Below, piece after piece: positions 31,860 through 41,850 of a stretch of DNA of 64,000 nt. The DNA comes from an uncultured Pseudoruegeria sp. GTDB lineage: Bacteria; Pseudomonadota; Alphaproteobacteria; Rhodobacterales; Rhodobacteraceae. Both the position numbers and the translations under genes were made by a program. Position 1 is the first letter of the stretch. Each line of letters begins with the position of its first letter. The notes beneath the pieces are model-generated. The model made no database searches. It was not told the DNA's origin and saw nothing but the letters and a program-made list of their open reading frames with translations. Where the stretch lies: contig CANMJD010000001.1 in assembly GCA_947498155.1 (NCBI GenBank), positions 310,001 through 374,000 on the forward strand, written 5' to 3'.

Positions 31860-32504
31860 ATGAGCACCTTTGATCCCAAAGCCGCCGCCAAAGCGCACCA
31901 GCATTTGCACAGCCATTTGCCTTCAGAGCCTGCCTTGCGGGTAAAATCGCTGGAAAGCCTTGTGATCGAGCGTGGGCTGATCGCGGCCGAAACCATCGAC
32001 AATTGGGTCGAAGCCTATCGCGAAGAGATCGGCCCCAAACGCGGTGCAAAGGTGATCGCGCGGGCTTGGGTTGATCCAGACTTCAAGGCCCGCCTGCTGG
32101 CAAATGCCGCCGCAGCGATCAAGGAGTTCAAATTCGAGGGCAATGCGACCGGTCATTTGCAAGCGGTTGAAAACACCGAGACAGTGCAAAACATCGTCGT
32201 TTGCACGCTCTGTTCCTGTTATCCGTTTTCGATCCTTGGCATGTCGCCGGTCTGGTATAAATCCGCCGCTTACCGTTCACGCGTGGTACGCGAACCCCGC
32301 GCGGTTCTGGCCGAATTCGGCGTCACTCCTGATGAAGAGATCGCCGTAAAGGTTTGGGATAGCACAGCAGAATTACGTTTCATTGTCATCCCGCAGCGCC
32401 CCGCAGATACCGAAGGTTGGAGCGAAGACGCCCTTGCCGCCATCGTCACCCGTAATGCGATGATCGGCTCCCAAAGGGTGCTCGACCCACGCGGGGTCGC
32501 CTGA
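31860..32504 (+). CDS. nthA: Nitrile hydratase subunit alpha, cobalt-type
   Basis: VCTLCSCYPFSILGMSPVWYKSAAYRSRVVREPR: metal-claw CTLCSC motif (Co-type signature). Confidence 0.95.
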   Translation: MSTFDPKAAAKAHQHLHSHLPSEPALRVKSLESLVIERGLIAAETIDNWVEAYREEIGPKRGAKVIARAWVDPDFKARLLANAAAAIKEFKFEGNATGHLQAVENTETVQNIVVCTLCSCYPFSILGMSPVWYKSAAYRSRVVREPRAVLAEFGVTPDEEIAVKVWDSTAELRFIVIPQRPADTEGWSEDALAAIVTRNAMIGSQRVLDPRGVA

Positions 32505-33157
32505 TGGACGGGATACATGATCTTGGCGGCAAACAGGGCTATGGCCCCGTTGATGTGCACGAAAAAGATGAGCCCTTTCACGCCGATTACGAAGGGCGCA
32601 TGTGGGCGATATCACGGCTTTGCGGGGCCCCGGACTGGACCATCGACTGGTGGCGCAACGTGCGCGAACATATTGAACCGGTTGATTATTTATCCAGACC
32701 CTATTTTGACAGCTGGATGCAGACCTATGCGGCCGCCTATATCTGTTCGGGCATCTTTACGCCCGACGAAATCATTGCCGGTCACACCCACCACAAAGGC
32801 CCGCCCGCGACGCCCCTGTCCTATGACGAGGCCATCGAGACCCAGCGCAAATCCTGTTTGGATTTTAGCCTGCCCAGCGATGGACCTGCCCGTTTCAACG
32901 CCGGTGATCTGGTCCAAACCGTTGAATTTATTGACGCAGCCCACACCAGATTACCGCAATATGCCCGCAACAAGCCCGCCGTGATCCGCGCCTATACCGG
33001 CAGCCACCTTTTTCCGGATGACTCAGCGCGCGGCATAGAGCGCGGCGAGCATTTGTATTCGGTCACGTTCCGTGCGCAGGATCTTTGGGGACCTCGTGCC
33101 AATCCCAAGGACTCTGTTATCCTTGATCTGTGGGAGAGCTATCTTGAGCCCCGTTAA
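32504..33157 (+). CDS. nthB: Nitrile hydratase subunit beta
   Basis: MDGIHDLGGKQGYGPVDVHEKDEPFHADYEGRMWAI...; start overlaps the nthA stop. Confidence 0.95.
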   Translation: MDGIHDLGGKQGYGPVDVHEKDEPFHADYEGRMWAISRLCGAPDWTIDWWRNVREHIEPVDYLSRPYFDSWMQTYAAAYICSGIFTPDEIIAGHTHHKGPPATPLSYDEAIETQRKSCLDFSLPSDGPARFNAGDLVQTVEFIDAAHTRLPQYARNKPAVIRAYTGSHLFPDDSARGIERGEHLYSVTFRAQDLWGPRANPKDSVILDLWESYLEPR

Positions 33158-33506
33158 TCCAACCGTTTCCCCTTTTACCCAAGATGATGAGGTGATCTTT
33201 CACGAACCTTGGCATGCGCAAGTACTGGCGATCGCGGATTCGCTTGTGCAAGCGGGTCAATTTAGCGCAAAGGATTGGGCGCAAACTCTTGGTAAAGAAC
33301 TAAAAAACGCCGAGATCAACGGGGCAGCGGATGTGCCCGACACCTATTACACCTGCGCCCTGCACGCGCTTGAGACTCTGACCGCAAACACCACCGCAAT
33401 CACCCCTGATGACATGCAGCAACGGCGCGATGACTGGGCCAAGGCCTATTTAACCACGCCCCATGGTCAACCGGTGAAGTTGGCGACAAAAGGCGGGTCT
33501 GCATAA
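33144..33506 (+). CDS. Nitrile hydratase accessory/activator protein
   Basis: Third gene of operon, likely TTG start at 33144; VIFHEPWHAQVLAIADSLVQAGQFSAKDWAQTLGKEL resembles nitrile hydratase accessory proteins. Confidence 0.85.
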   Translation: MSPVNPTVSPFTQDDEVIFHEPWHAQVLAIADSLVQAGQFSAKDWAQTLGKELKNAEINGAADVPDTYYTCALHALETLTANTTAITPDDMQQRRDDWAKAYLTTPHGQPVKLATKGGSA

Positions 33507-33577
33507 CGGCGGCAATTGTCTTTCAGAACTTAGAAGCGTAAAACCCCTCGACCGAGATTTTGCAGGGAATCCTTCAC

Positions 33578-35233
33578 ATGGCTGCTTACCAATACGTTTA
33601 TCACATGGACGGCGTGTCCAAGACCTACCCCGGTGGGAAAAAATGCTTTGAAAACATCCGGCTGAGCTTTTTGCCCGGTGTGAAAATCGGTGTTGTTGGT
33701 GTCAACGGCGCGGGTAAATCGACCCTGATGAAAATCATGGCCGGACTGGACAAGGACTTCACCGGCGAGGCCTGGGCTGCCGAAGGGGCCAAAGTCGGCT
33801 ATCTTCCGCAGGAACCGACGCTGGACGAAACCCTGAATGTACGTGAAAACGTCATGCTGGGCGTGGCCGAAAAGAAAGCTATTCTGGACCGTTACAACGA
33901 ATTGGCGATGAATTATTCTGATGAGACCGCCGATGAAATGGCGACACTTCAGGATGAGATCGACGCCCAGAACCTCTGGGATCTGGATAGCCAGATCGAT
34001 GTTTCCATGGAGGCCCTGCGCTGCCCCCCAGATGACGCCGATGTCGCCTCGCTCTCGGGCGGTGAAAAACGCCGCGTGGCGCTGTGCAAACTGCTGCTTG
34101 AAGCGCCGGACATGCTGCTGCTCGATGAACCGACCAACCATTTGGACGCCGAAACCATCGCCTGGCTGCAACAGCATCTGATTGATTACAAAGGCACAAT
34201 CCTGATCGTCACCCATGACCGGTATTTTCTGGATGACATCACCAGCTGGATTCTGGAATTGGACCGTGGCGCGGGTGTGCCATGGGAAGGCAATTATTCC
34301 AGCTGGCTCGAGCAAAAAGCCAAACGTCTTTCGCAAGAGGCCCGCGAAGATAAGTCCAAACAGAAAACGCTGGAACGCGAACTGGAATGGATGCGCGCCT
34401 CTCCCAAAGCCCGTCAGGCCAAATCCAAGGCCCGGATCAACGCCTATAATGATCTGGCAAACCAGTCCGAACGTGAAAAGCTAGGCCGCGCCCAAATCGT
34501 CATCCCTAACGGCCCGCGCCTTGGCAACAAGGTGATCGAGGTCGCAGGGTTGAAAAAAGCCATGGGCGACAAGCTTCTGGTCGAGGGGCTGGAATTTTCG
34601 CTACCCCCCGGCGGAATCGTTGGTGTGATTGGCCCCAACGGAGCGGGTAAAACCACCCTGTTCAAAATGCTGACCGGTCAGGAACAGCCCGATGAAGGCA
34701 CGGTTGAATATGGCGACACGGTGCAGCTGTCCTATGTCGATCAGTCCCGTGATGATCTGAACGACAATGACACGGTCTGGGAGGCCATCGCCGATGGGTT
34801 GGACGTGATCCAACTGGGCGACGCCGAAGTCAACGCCCGCGCCTATTGTTCGTCCTTTAACTTCAAAGGCTCGACCCAGCAGAAAAAAGTATCGCTGCTG
34901 TCAGGCGGGGAACGCAACCGTGTGCATATGGCACGGCTGCTACGCGCGGGGGGCAATGTGTTGCTGCTCGATGAACCGACAAATGATCTGGATGTCGAAA
35001 CCCTTCGCGCCCTTGAAGATGCTTTGGTTGATTTCGCTGGCTGTGCTGTTGTGATCTCGCACGACCGTTTCTTTCTGGACCGGATTTGCACGCATATTCT
35101 GGCCTTTGAGGGCGATGCCCATGTGGAATGGTTCGAAGGCAACTTTGAAGACTACGAAGAAGACAAGAAACGCCGTCTGGGTCCCGATGCACTGGAACCC
35201 AAGCGCATCAAGCACAAGAAATTCGTGAGATAA
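33578..35233 (+). CDS. ettA: Energy-dependent translational throttle protein EttA (ABC-F)
   Basis: MAAYQYVYHMDGVSKTYPGGKKCFENIRLSFLPGVKIGVVGVNGAGKSTLMKIMAG; two ABC domains, LSGGEKRRVALCKLLL. Confidence 0.94.
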   Translation: MAAYQYVYHMDGVSKTYPGGKKCFENIRLSFLPGVKIGVVGVNGAGKSTLMKIMAGLDKDFTGEAWAAEGAKVGYLPQEPTLDETLNVRENVMLGVAEKKAILDRYNELAMNYSDETADEMATLQDEIDAQNLWDLDSQIDVSMEALRCPPDDADVASLSGGEKRRVALCKLLLEAPDMLLLDEPTNHLDAETIAWLQQHLIDYKGTILIVTHDRYFLDDITSWILELDRGAGVPWEGNYSSWLEQKAKRLSQEAREDKSKQKTLERELEWMRASPKARQAKSKARINAYNDLANQSEREKLGRAQIVIPNGPRLGNKVIEVAGLKKAMGDKLLVEGLEFSLPPGGIVGVIGPNGAGKTTLFKMLTGQEQPDEGTVEYGDTVQLSYVDQSRDDLNDNDTVWEAIADGLDVIQLGDAEVNARAYCSSFNFKGSTQQKKVSLLSGGERNRVHMARLLRAGGNVLLLDEPTNDLDVETLRALEDALVDFAGCAVVISHDRFFLDRICTHILAFEGDAHVEWFEGNFEDYEEDKKRRLGPDALEPKRIKHKKFVR

Positions 35234-35235
35234 AA

Positions 35236-35982
35236 ATGGAAAGTTTGGATTGGTTGGAAACGGAGTTTGTGGCGTTCCTCGAACAACTCCAACATATCCA
35301 ACTTGTAAAGATTAACAAAGGGCATCGGTTTCGCGTTGGCATAGATGGCCGACGCGGAAGCATCTGGTTCCAGCCAAGACCAGATGGCGTACAAATGTGC
35401 CCTCATGGGGCAACTGTAAATGAAGTTTTATTGCCAATCGCAACGCGGCTGGCCGGCGAACCCGAGTTAGAAAGTCGCGGCTACTTTATATGGCGCATTC
35501 TCCCCCACAAAACTGTCAAAGCTATTTTGGCCAGCATAGATGTAGAAATAAATCTATCCCACGGAGATTATTCTCCAACATCGGATTTTAAGAGCTTGGA
35601 GACCAAGGTCCAAGAGCTCTACAGACACGGTTTTCATCCGCACTATATACCCAAAGGCAAAATACGACCTGAGATCGTCGAAACCATGTCACGTTCGATC
35701 AAACGCGACCCCCAAATTGTTGCTTGGATTAGATCAAATGCCCAAGGGAAATGTGAGCTTTGTTTACAACCTGCACCATTCAAAGACCAATTTGGCAAGC
35801 CATATCTCGAAGTCCATCATGTAATCGAGCTATCCAAGGGAGGGCATGATACCATTAAAAATACTGTCGCTCTCTGTCCAAATTGTCACAGAGCTGTACA
35901 TCACGCAGCCGATACAACTTTTCTGCAAGAGCAACTGTACCTTAAGGTTGAACGATTAAGAACGGATGCATTTTTCGGATAA
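35236..35982 (+). CDS. HNH endonuclease domain protein
   Basis: CELCLQPAPFKDQFGKPYLEVHHVIELSKGGHDTIKNTVALCPNCHRAVHH: complete HNH motif with two CxxC pairs. Confidence 0.9.
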   Translation: MESLDWLETEFVAFLEQLQHIQLVKINKGHRFRVGIDGRRGSIWFQPRPDGVQMCPHGATVNEVLLPIATRLAGEPELESRGYFIWRILPHKTVKAILASIDVEINLSHGDYSPTSDFKSLETKVQELYRHGFHPHYIPKGKIRPEIVETMSRSIKRDPQIVAWIRSNAQGKCELCLQPAPFKDQFGKPYLEVHHVIELSKGGHDTIKNTVALCPNCHRAVHHAADTTFLQEQLYLKVERLRTDAFFG

Positions 35983-36054
35983 GCGGATTTTCGTAATTCA
36001 CCAGTTTTAAATTCCGAAATGAGACCATTTTGAAACTACCTTAACCAGCCTAAC

Positions 36055-36504
36055 TCAATAGAGTTCATCTGGCGCGTATACTTCGTCTGGATACCCTTCA
36101 TCACTTGGATAGCCTTCGTCCGGATCACCTTCATCAGGGTCAGTGGCTGCAGGTGTGTCATCATCATCGCTATCAAGTGGACCAATGCCGATGCCGACAT
36201 TCACTTGCGAGAAATCAGAGTTGAGAACGCCAACATTCAGGTCGATGAAAAAGTCGTCATCCAAATAGGCAACACCGACATTCGGGCGCCATTCTTCGGC
36301 CGCGAAAAGATAATCCAGCCCCAACGTCGCCGCCGCTTTTCCGGATTCATCATTTGAAAAGGCTTTGACACCAATCGCGAACCCCTCTCCGAACACCCAT
36401 GAAAAGGCGATCGACGCGGTCGGGTCCGCATGCGACTGCATTGGCATCAGCAGAGCCGCGAAAGCGGTTCCGCCAAGCAGTTTTCGCAGTGGTTTCTTCG
36501 TCAT
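36055..36504 (-). CDS. Hypothetical exported protein with acidic C-terminal DEGYP-type repeats
   Basis: Signal peptide MTKKPLRKLLGGTAFAALLMPMQSHA; C-term DEGDPDEGYPSDEGYPDEVYAPDELY. Confidence 0.6.
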   Translation of the reverse strand: MTKKPLRKLLGGTAFAALLMPMQSHADPTASIAFSWVFGEGFAIGVKAFSNDESGKAAATLGLDYLFAAEEWRPNVGVAYLDDDFFIDLNVGVLNSDFSQVNVGIGIGPLDSDDDDTPAATDPDEGDPDEGYPSDEGYPDEVYAPDELY

Positions 36505-36682
36505 TACAAATCTCCGATAAACTTCTTTCTTTGAAAAATATTGAGGCGAAACTATCATGAAATCGGTTGAAAATATAGTATTCCATGATTTTACCGATCC
36601 CGCCGCCGCTTGGCCCTTTCAGAAGTGCGGGTTTTTTTCAGCACCGGCGCAAAGCCGCGTTGCATCACAAAAAGGATAACCG

Positions 36683-37387
36683 ATGGATGAAAAATCACCC
36701 GACTTTTTGAAGGCCGTCGGCACCGAGCCAGTCCCAGCAGCAGAAAAAACCGATCTGTTTTCAACGCCGATCTATGCGTACCAACTCTCCCCTGAAATCG
36801 CCGCCCCCCTGAATGCGCAACTTTTGTTTGCCATTGAACAGGAACATCAAGAAGATCGTGCGGGTCTAGTGCGATCCAATCTGAAACCCCTTGGCGGCTG
36901 GCATAGTCGCACGGATCTTCAACAGGATCCGGACTACCACGCGCTGGTACTGCATATCGCCAGCTGCACAGCGCTGATTGAAGCCGACAACAACTATGAT
37001 CCGGATTATCCGCTGACCCCGACAGCGCTTTGGGCCATCGTCAATCCACCGGGCAGCGCCAATCGTGCCCATGTTCACCCCAGCGCACTCTGGAGCGGGG
37101 CCTATTACGCCAAGGCGCCAGATCAGGCAGGCGATATCGAATTTACCGATCCACGAACCGCCAATATCATGCTGCGCCCTCGATACAGCCCAACATCGGA
37201 CGGTGCACGCAATGGGCGCACAACCCATCGCGTCACGCCAAAAGCCGGTAAGCTGCTGATTTTTCCAAGTTGGCTCTATCATAGCGTGGCCCCGAACCTT
37301 TCAACGGCACAAGGGGCAGCGGCAGACCGCGTGGTGTTTAGTTTCAATCTGTCGCAACGGGCCCGCCCCGCGCAAGAGCGTGGCTGA
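36683..37387 (+). CDS. TIGR02466 family protein (putative 2OG-Fe(II) oxygenase)
   Basis: DLFSTPIYAYQLSPEIAAPLNAQL...; RAHVHPSALWSGAYYAK; LLIFPSWLYHSVAPN. Confidence 0.8.
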   Translation: MDEKSPDFLKAVGTEPVPAAEKTDLFSTPIYAYQLSPEIAAPLNAQLLFAIEQEHQEDRAGLVRSNLKPLGGWHSRTDLQQDPDYHALVLHIASCTALIEADNNYDPDYPLTPTALWAIVNPPGSANRAHVHPSALWSGAYYAKAPDQAGDIEFTDPRTANIMLRPRYSPTSDGARNGRTTHRVTPKAGKLLIFPSWLYHSVAPNLSTAQGAAADRVVFSFNLSQRARPAQERG

Positions 37388-37453
37388 ATTTGACATTTTG
37401 CCGACGCTGACGCAGAATTTTTGAATAAACCTCAGCAATTTAAGGACATTCAC

Positions 37454-38020
37454 ATGTTCACCCGAAGATCCTTTATCGCCTCTGCCTCCGCCGTCATTGG
37501 CACGCCCGCCATCGCCCAGCAGACGCAACAGCCCTTTGTGCTCCCCCCCGAATTCAAACCGCAATATGTCGAAGTCAAAAAGGAATACGCACCGGGTCAA
37601 ATCCTGATCGTGCCGCAGACGCATTTTCTCTATCACGTCGTCGCCCCCGAAAAAGCCGTACGCTACGGCGTCGGGGTCGGGCGGGCCGGATTGGCTTTTA
37701 AGGGTACCGCCACCATCGATGTTAAAAAAGAATGGCCAACTTGGCGCCCGACTCAGGAAATGATCGAGCGCGAACCCAATACCTATGCGCGGTTCAAAGA
37801 GAATGATTACGCCCAGCCCGGAGGGCCGCGGAACCCCTTGGGCGCGCGGGCGCTATATCTGTTCCAGAACGGGGTGAACACTTTTTATGCAATTCACGGC
37901 ACCACCCAACCCAGTTCCATCGGCCGATCTGTGTCCAACGGCTGCATCCGCATGCTGAATTCTCACGTGACCCATCTGTATGACCACGTGACAATCGGCA
38001 CCCCGGTGACCGTCTTTTGA
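37454..38020 (+). CDS. L,D-transpeptidase (YkuD domain)
   Basis: Signal sequence MFTRRSFIASASAVIGTPAIAQ; YAIHGTTQPSSIGRSVSNGCIRMLNSHVTHLYD (HGT...SNGCIRM). Confidence 0.93.
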   Translation: MFTRRSFIASASAVIGTPAIAQQTQQPFVLPPEFKPQYVEVKKEYAPGQILIVPQTHFLYHVVAPEKAVRYGVGVGRAGLAFKGTATIDVKKEWPTWRPTQEMIEREPNTYARFKENDYAQPGGPRNPLGARALYLFQNGVNTFYAIHGTTQPSSIGRSVSNGCIRMLNSHVTHLYDHVTIGTPVTVF

Positions 38021-38049
38021 TTCAAAAACCCTTTGGCCATAATTGAAAA

Positions 38050-38077
38050 AGGGAAGCCTCCCCAGGCTTCCCTTTCT
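38050..38077 (+). terminator. Rho-independent terminator
   Basis: agggaagcctccccaggcttccctttct hairpin downstream of the L,D-transpeptidase. Confidence 0.75.
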
Positions 38078-38511
38078 CCGATCGAGTGAGTGAGTTCATA
38101 ATCCGATCGTTATAACCTGTCTGCACAGGGATCCGTCAAAAAAGGGGCGCATACCTCCCAATACAACACCCAGTTCCATCATTTGGCATAGAGAACAATC
38201 GGTTAAAGTGACTGTTTTTCTGCTCCAAGTGACGAATGCCTTTTTGCGTCTCGTCAGTGAAATCGATTACCTTTATCCCCAGGCTTTACCGATCTCCTAG
38301 GGCTACAATCCATGATCTGTCGCAAAGGTGCAATTTTCCCATGGCATATTGGTAAGGCGCATTTGGGTAGGCAGCCATATCCTAAAGTATAGGTTCAATC
38401 CGAGAGGCTGTTTTAAGAAATCCGGTACAGGACCATAAACGGGGCTATACATTCCCGTCATTTACCCCAGACTGAAACCGTCTCCCGCGCTTCAGCCCGA
38501 ACAGGAATCCC

Positions 38512-41500
38512 ATGTCGATACTCGCAAGTCTACATCACCTGACACACTACAAATATGACCGTCCCGTCACCCTTGCCCCGCAAATCATCCGCCTGCGCCC
38601 CGCCCCACATGGTCGCACCCCGGTGATTTCGCACGCTTTAAAAGTATCCCCCGAAAAGCATTTTGTGAATTATCAGCAAGACCCCTACGGCAACTGGATG
38701 GCCCGCTTTGTGTTTCCCGAACCCGTGCGCGAATTCAAAATCGAAGTCGATATTGTCGCCGACATGAGCGTCTACAATCCCTTTGACTTTTTTGTCGAAG
38801 AAAGTGCCGAGGCTTTTCCATTCGACTATCCCGAAGACTTGCTGGAGGATCTGTCGATCTATCGCACCCCCGAACCGGCGGGCGAATTGTTGCAGGCCTT
38901 TCTGGACAGGTTGCCCAAAGAAGCCCCCAATACCGTTGACTATGTGGTTGATCTGAACGCGCAGCTTTCCAATGAGATCAACTACGTGATCCGCATGGAG
39001 CCCGGTGTGCAGACACCCGAAGAAACCCTGCAGTCGGTCAAAGGCTCCTGCCGCGATACAAGTTGGCTGCTGGTGCAAATCCTCCGCCATCTCGGCTTGG
39101 CGGCGCGGTTTACGTCGGGTTATCTGATCCAGTTGAAACCTGACTTAAAGGCCTTGGATGGGCCGGAAGGAACGGATCACGATTTTACCGATCTTCATGC
39201 CTGGTGCGAGGTATATATTCCCGGCGCGGGCTGGATCGGACTAGATCCGACCTCAGGCCTTTTGACCGGCGAAAGCCATATCCCGCTGGCCTCAACCCCG
39301 CATTATCGCAATGCCGCCCCGATCAGCGGTATGGCCAGTTTTGCCGAGGTCGAATTTGACTTCGACATGAGCGTCACAAGAACGGCGGAACATCCGCGCA
39401 TAACAAAACCGTTTTCCGACGACAGTTGGGATGCACTGAACAAACTGGGCGAAAAAGTAGATCAAGAGCTTCAGCAAGCAGATGTACGCCTGACCATGGG
39501 CGGCGAGCCGACTTTTGTCTCAATTGATGATTTTGAAGCCGGTGAATGGAATACCGACGCCGTCGGCCCGACAAAACGCGGTTTTGCCGATCAGCTAATC
39601 CGGCGCCTTCGGGATCGCTTCGCCCCCGGTGGTTTTCTGCATTACGGACAGGGTAAATGGTATCCCGGCGAAACCCTGCCGCGTTGGACTTTTTCGCTTT
39701 ATTGGCGCGATGATGATAAACCGGTTTGGCAAAACGCCGACCTGATCGCCTCCGAGGGCGCGGATAATGATCCGACACCCGAACAGGCCAATGGCTATTT
39801 GCAAGCAGTGGCCGGGCTGCTCGGCGTGGCGCAGGATAATGTTTCCCCGGCCTATGAGGACCCCGGCGAATGGCTCCTGAAAGAAGCCAATCTGCCCGAT
39901 AACGTCAGCCCGTCAAACTCCAAACTCAAAGACGCCGAAGAACGACACAGATTGGCCAAGGTCTTTGAACGCGGGTTAACCGAACCCTCTGGTTTTGTGC
40001 TGCCGATCCAGCGCTGGCAATCCAAGGCGACCGGTCCAGCATGGATGTCGGAACGCTGGAAAACACGGCGGGGGCATCTGTTTCTGGTGCCCGGTGACAG
40101 TCCCGTAGGCTACCGCCTGCCACTGGGCACCCTGCCCCATGTCGGCGAATCCGATTTTCCCTATATCAATGTCGCTGACCCCACCGAGGATCGCCCGCCG
40201 CTTCCGGATGTGCCAAAACCCACGGCGGCGCAATCTCGCGGGTCCGCAGGCACGCAACCGGCGGCGCAGTTCACCGCAGCCACCCCCACCCAGTCCCGCA
40301 ACGAGCAATCGATCAAAGAACTGGAAGGCACTGTGCGCACCGCCATTTCGGTCGAACCACGGGACGGGCATCTCTGTGTGTTCATGCCGCCAGTGACACG
40401 GATCGAGGATTACCTTGAATTGATCAGTGCGGCAGAAACCGCCGCTGAACAGATGGGTCTGCCGGTCCACATCGAAGGCTACGCCCCGCCGGATGATCCG
40501 CGCATGAACGTCATCCGCGTTGCGCCGGACCCTGGTGTGATAGAGGTGAATGTGCATCCTGCAAGCAGTTGGAAAGACTGTGTTATCACCACCGAAGCGA
40601 TCTATGAAGAAGCCCGCCTAACCCGTTTGGGGGCCGAAAAATTCATGATTGATGGCCGTCATACCGGCACCGGTGGTGGCAATCACGTGGTGGTCGGCGG
40701 CAAAACCACCAACGACAGCCCGTTTTTGCGCCGCCCTGATCTGCTGCGCAGCCTGATCACCTATTGGCAGCGCCACCCGAGCCTGTCCTATCTGTTCTCT
40801 GGCCTATTCATCGGCCCTACCAGTCAGGCGCCGCGCATCGATGAGGCCCGCAACGATAGCCTCTATGAACTTGAAATGGCACTGTCGCAAATCCCGCACC
40901 CGTCAAACGGCACTCCACCTCAGCCGTGGTTGCTGGACCGATTGCTGCGCAACGCGCTGATTGATGTTACCGGCAACACCCACCGTGCCGAAATCTGCAT
41001 CGATAAGCTTTATTCGCCCGATGGCCCGACGGGGCGCTTGGGTCTTGTCGAATTTCGCGGTTTTGAAATGCCGCCGAATCCGCGCATGAGCCTTGCGCAA
41101 CAACTCTTGATCCGCGCCATCGTCGCGCGCTGCTGGAAGGCTCCCGTCACCGGAGAACTAACCCGTTGGGGTACAACGCTGCACGACCGCTTTATGCTGC
41201 AGCACTACGTCTGGGAGGATTTTCTCAGCATTCTGGACGATCTGACCGCCCATGGCTTTGCCATGCAGGCCGAATGGTTCAAAGCGCAGGCCGAGTTCCG
41301 TTTTCCTTTCTGCGGCGAGGTCACCTACGAGGGTGCAACGCTTGAAATCCGCCAAGCGCTGGAGCCGTGGCACGTGCTGGGCGAAACCGGTGCGATTGGG
41401 GGCACCGTGCGTTATACCGACAGTTCCGTAGAGCGGCTGCAGGTCAAGTTGACCACCAACACCCCCGAGCGGTATAAAGTCGCCTGTAATCAACGCCCTG

Positions 41501-41850
41501 TACCGCTGCAACGCACATCATCGGCGGGTGTGTCTGTCGGTGGGGTGCGGTTTAAAGCCTGGCAACCGTCCTCAGCCCTGCATCCGGTGCTGCCGGTGAA
41601 TGCGCCGCTGACCTTTGACATTTATGATACGTGGACGGGGCGGCCTTTGGGCGGCTGTGTCTATCACGTTGCCCATCCGGGCGGGCGCAATTATGACACC
41701 TTCCCGATCAACGGTAACGAGGCGGAATCTCGGCGGTTGTCGCGCTTTTTGCCCCATGGTCACACGCCGCACGGCTATGTGCTGCAAAGCGAAATGCCCC
41801 ACCGCGAATTTCCGATGACCCTTGATCTTCGACGGGCCCCGTGGATGTGA
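38512..41850 (+). CDS. Transglutaminase-like plus DUF2126 protein
   Basis: N-term [24 protein letters not shown], core [50 protein letters not shown], long DUF2126 C-terminal half. Confidence 0.92.
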   Translation: MSILASLHHLTHYKYDRPVTLAPQIIRLRPAPHGRTPVISHALKVSPEKHFVNYQQDPYGNWMARFVFPEPVREFKIEVDIVADMSVYNPFDFFVEESAEAFPFDYPEDLLEDLSIYRTPEPAGELLQAFLDRLPKEAPNTVDYVVDLNAQLSNEINYVIRMEPGVQTPEETLQSVKGSCRDTSWLLVQILRHLGLAARFTSGYLIQLKPDLKALDGPEGTDHDFTDLHAWCEVYIPGAGWIGLDPTSGLLTGESHIPLASTPHYRNAAPISGMASFAEVEFDFDMSVTRTAEHPRITKPFSDDSWDALNKLGEKVDQELQQADVRLTMGGEPTFVSIDDFEAGEWNTDAVGPTKRGFADQLIRRLRDRFAPGGFLHYGQGKWYPGETLPRWTFSLYWRDDDKPVWQNADLIASEGADNDPTPEQANGYLQAVAGLLGVAQDNVSPAYEDPGEWLLKEANLPDNVSPSNSKLKDAEERHRLAKVFERGLTEPSGFVLPIQRWQSKATGPAWMSERWKTRRGHLFLVPGDSPVGYRLPLGTLPHVGESDFPYINVADPTEDRPPLPDVPKPTAAQSRGSAGTQPAAQFTAATPTQSRNEQSIKELEGTVRTAISVEPRDGHLCVFMPPVTRIEDYLELISAAETAAEQMGLPVHIEGYAPPDDPRMNVIRVAPDPGVIEVNVHPASSWKDCVITTEAIYEEARLTRLGAEKFMIDGRHTGTGGGNHVVVGGKTTNDSPFLRRPDLLRSLITYWQRHPSLSYLFSGLFIGPTSQAPRIDEARNDSLYELEMALSQIPHPSNGTPPQPWLLDRLLRNALIDVTGNTHRAEICIDKLYSPDGPTGRLGLVEFRGFEMPPNPRMSLAQQLLIRAIVARCWKAPVTGELTRWGTTLHDRFMLQHYVWEDFLSILDDLTAHGFAMQAEWFKAQAEFRFPFCGEVTYEGATLEIRQALEPWHVLGETGAIGGTVRYTDSSVERLQVKLTTNTPERYKVACNQRPVPLQRTSSAGVSVGGVRFKAWQPSSALHPVLPVNAPLTFDIYDTWTGRPLGGCVYHVAHPGGRNYDTFPINGNEAESRRLSRFLPHGHTPHGYVLQSEMPHREFPMTLDLRRAPWM

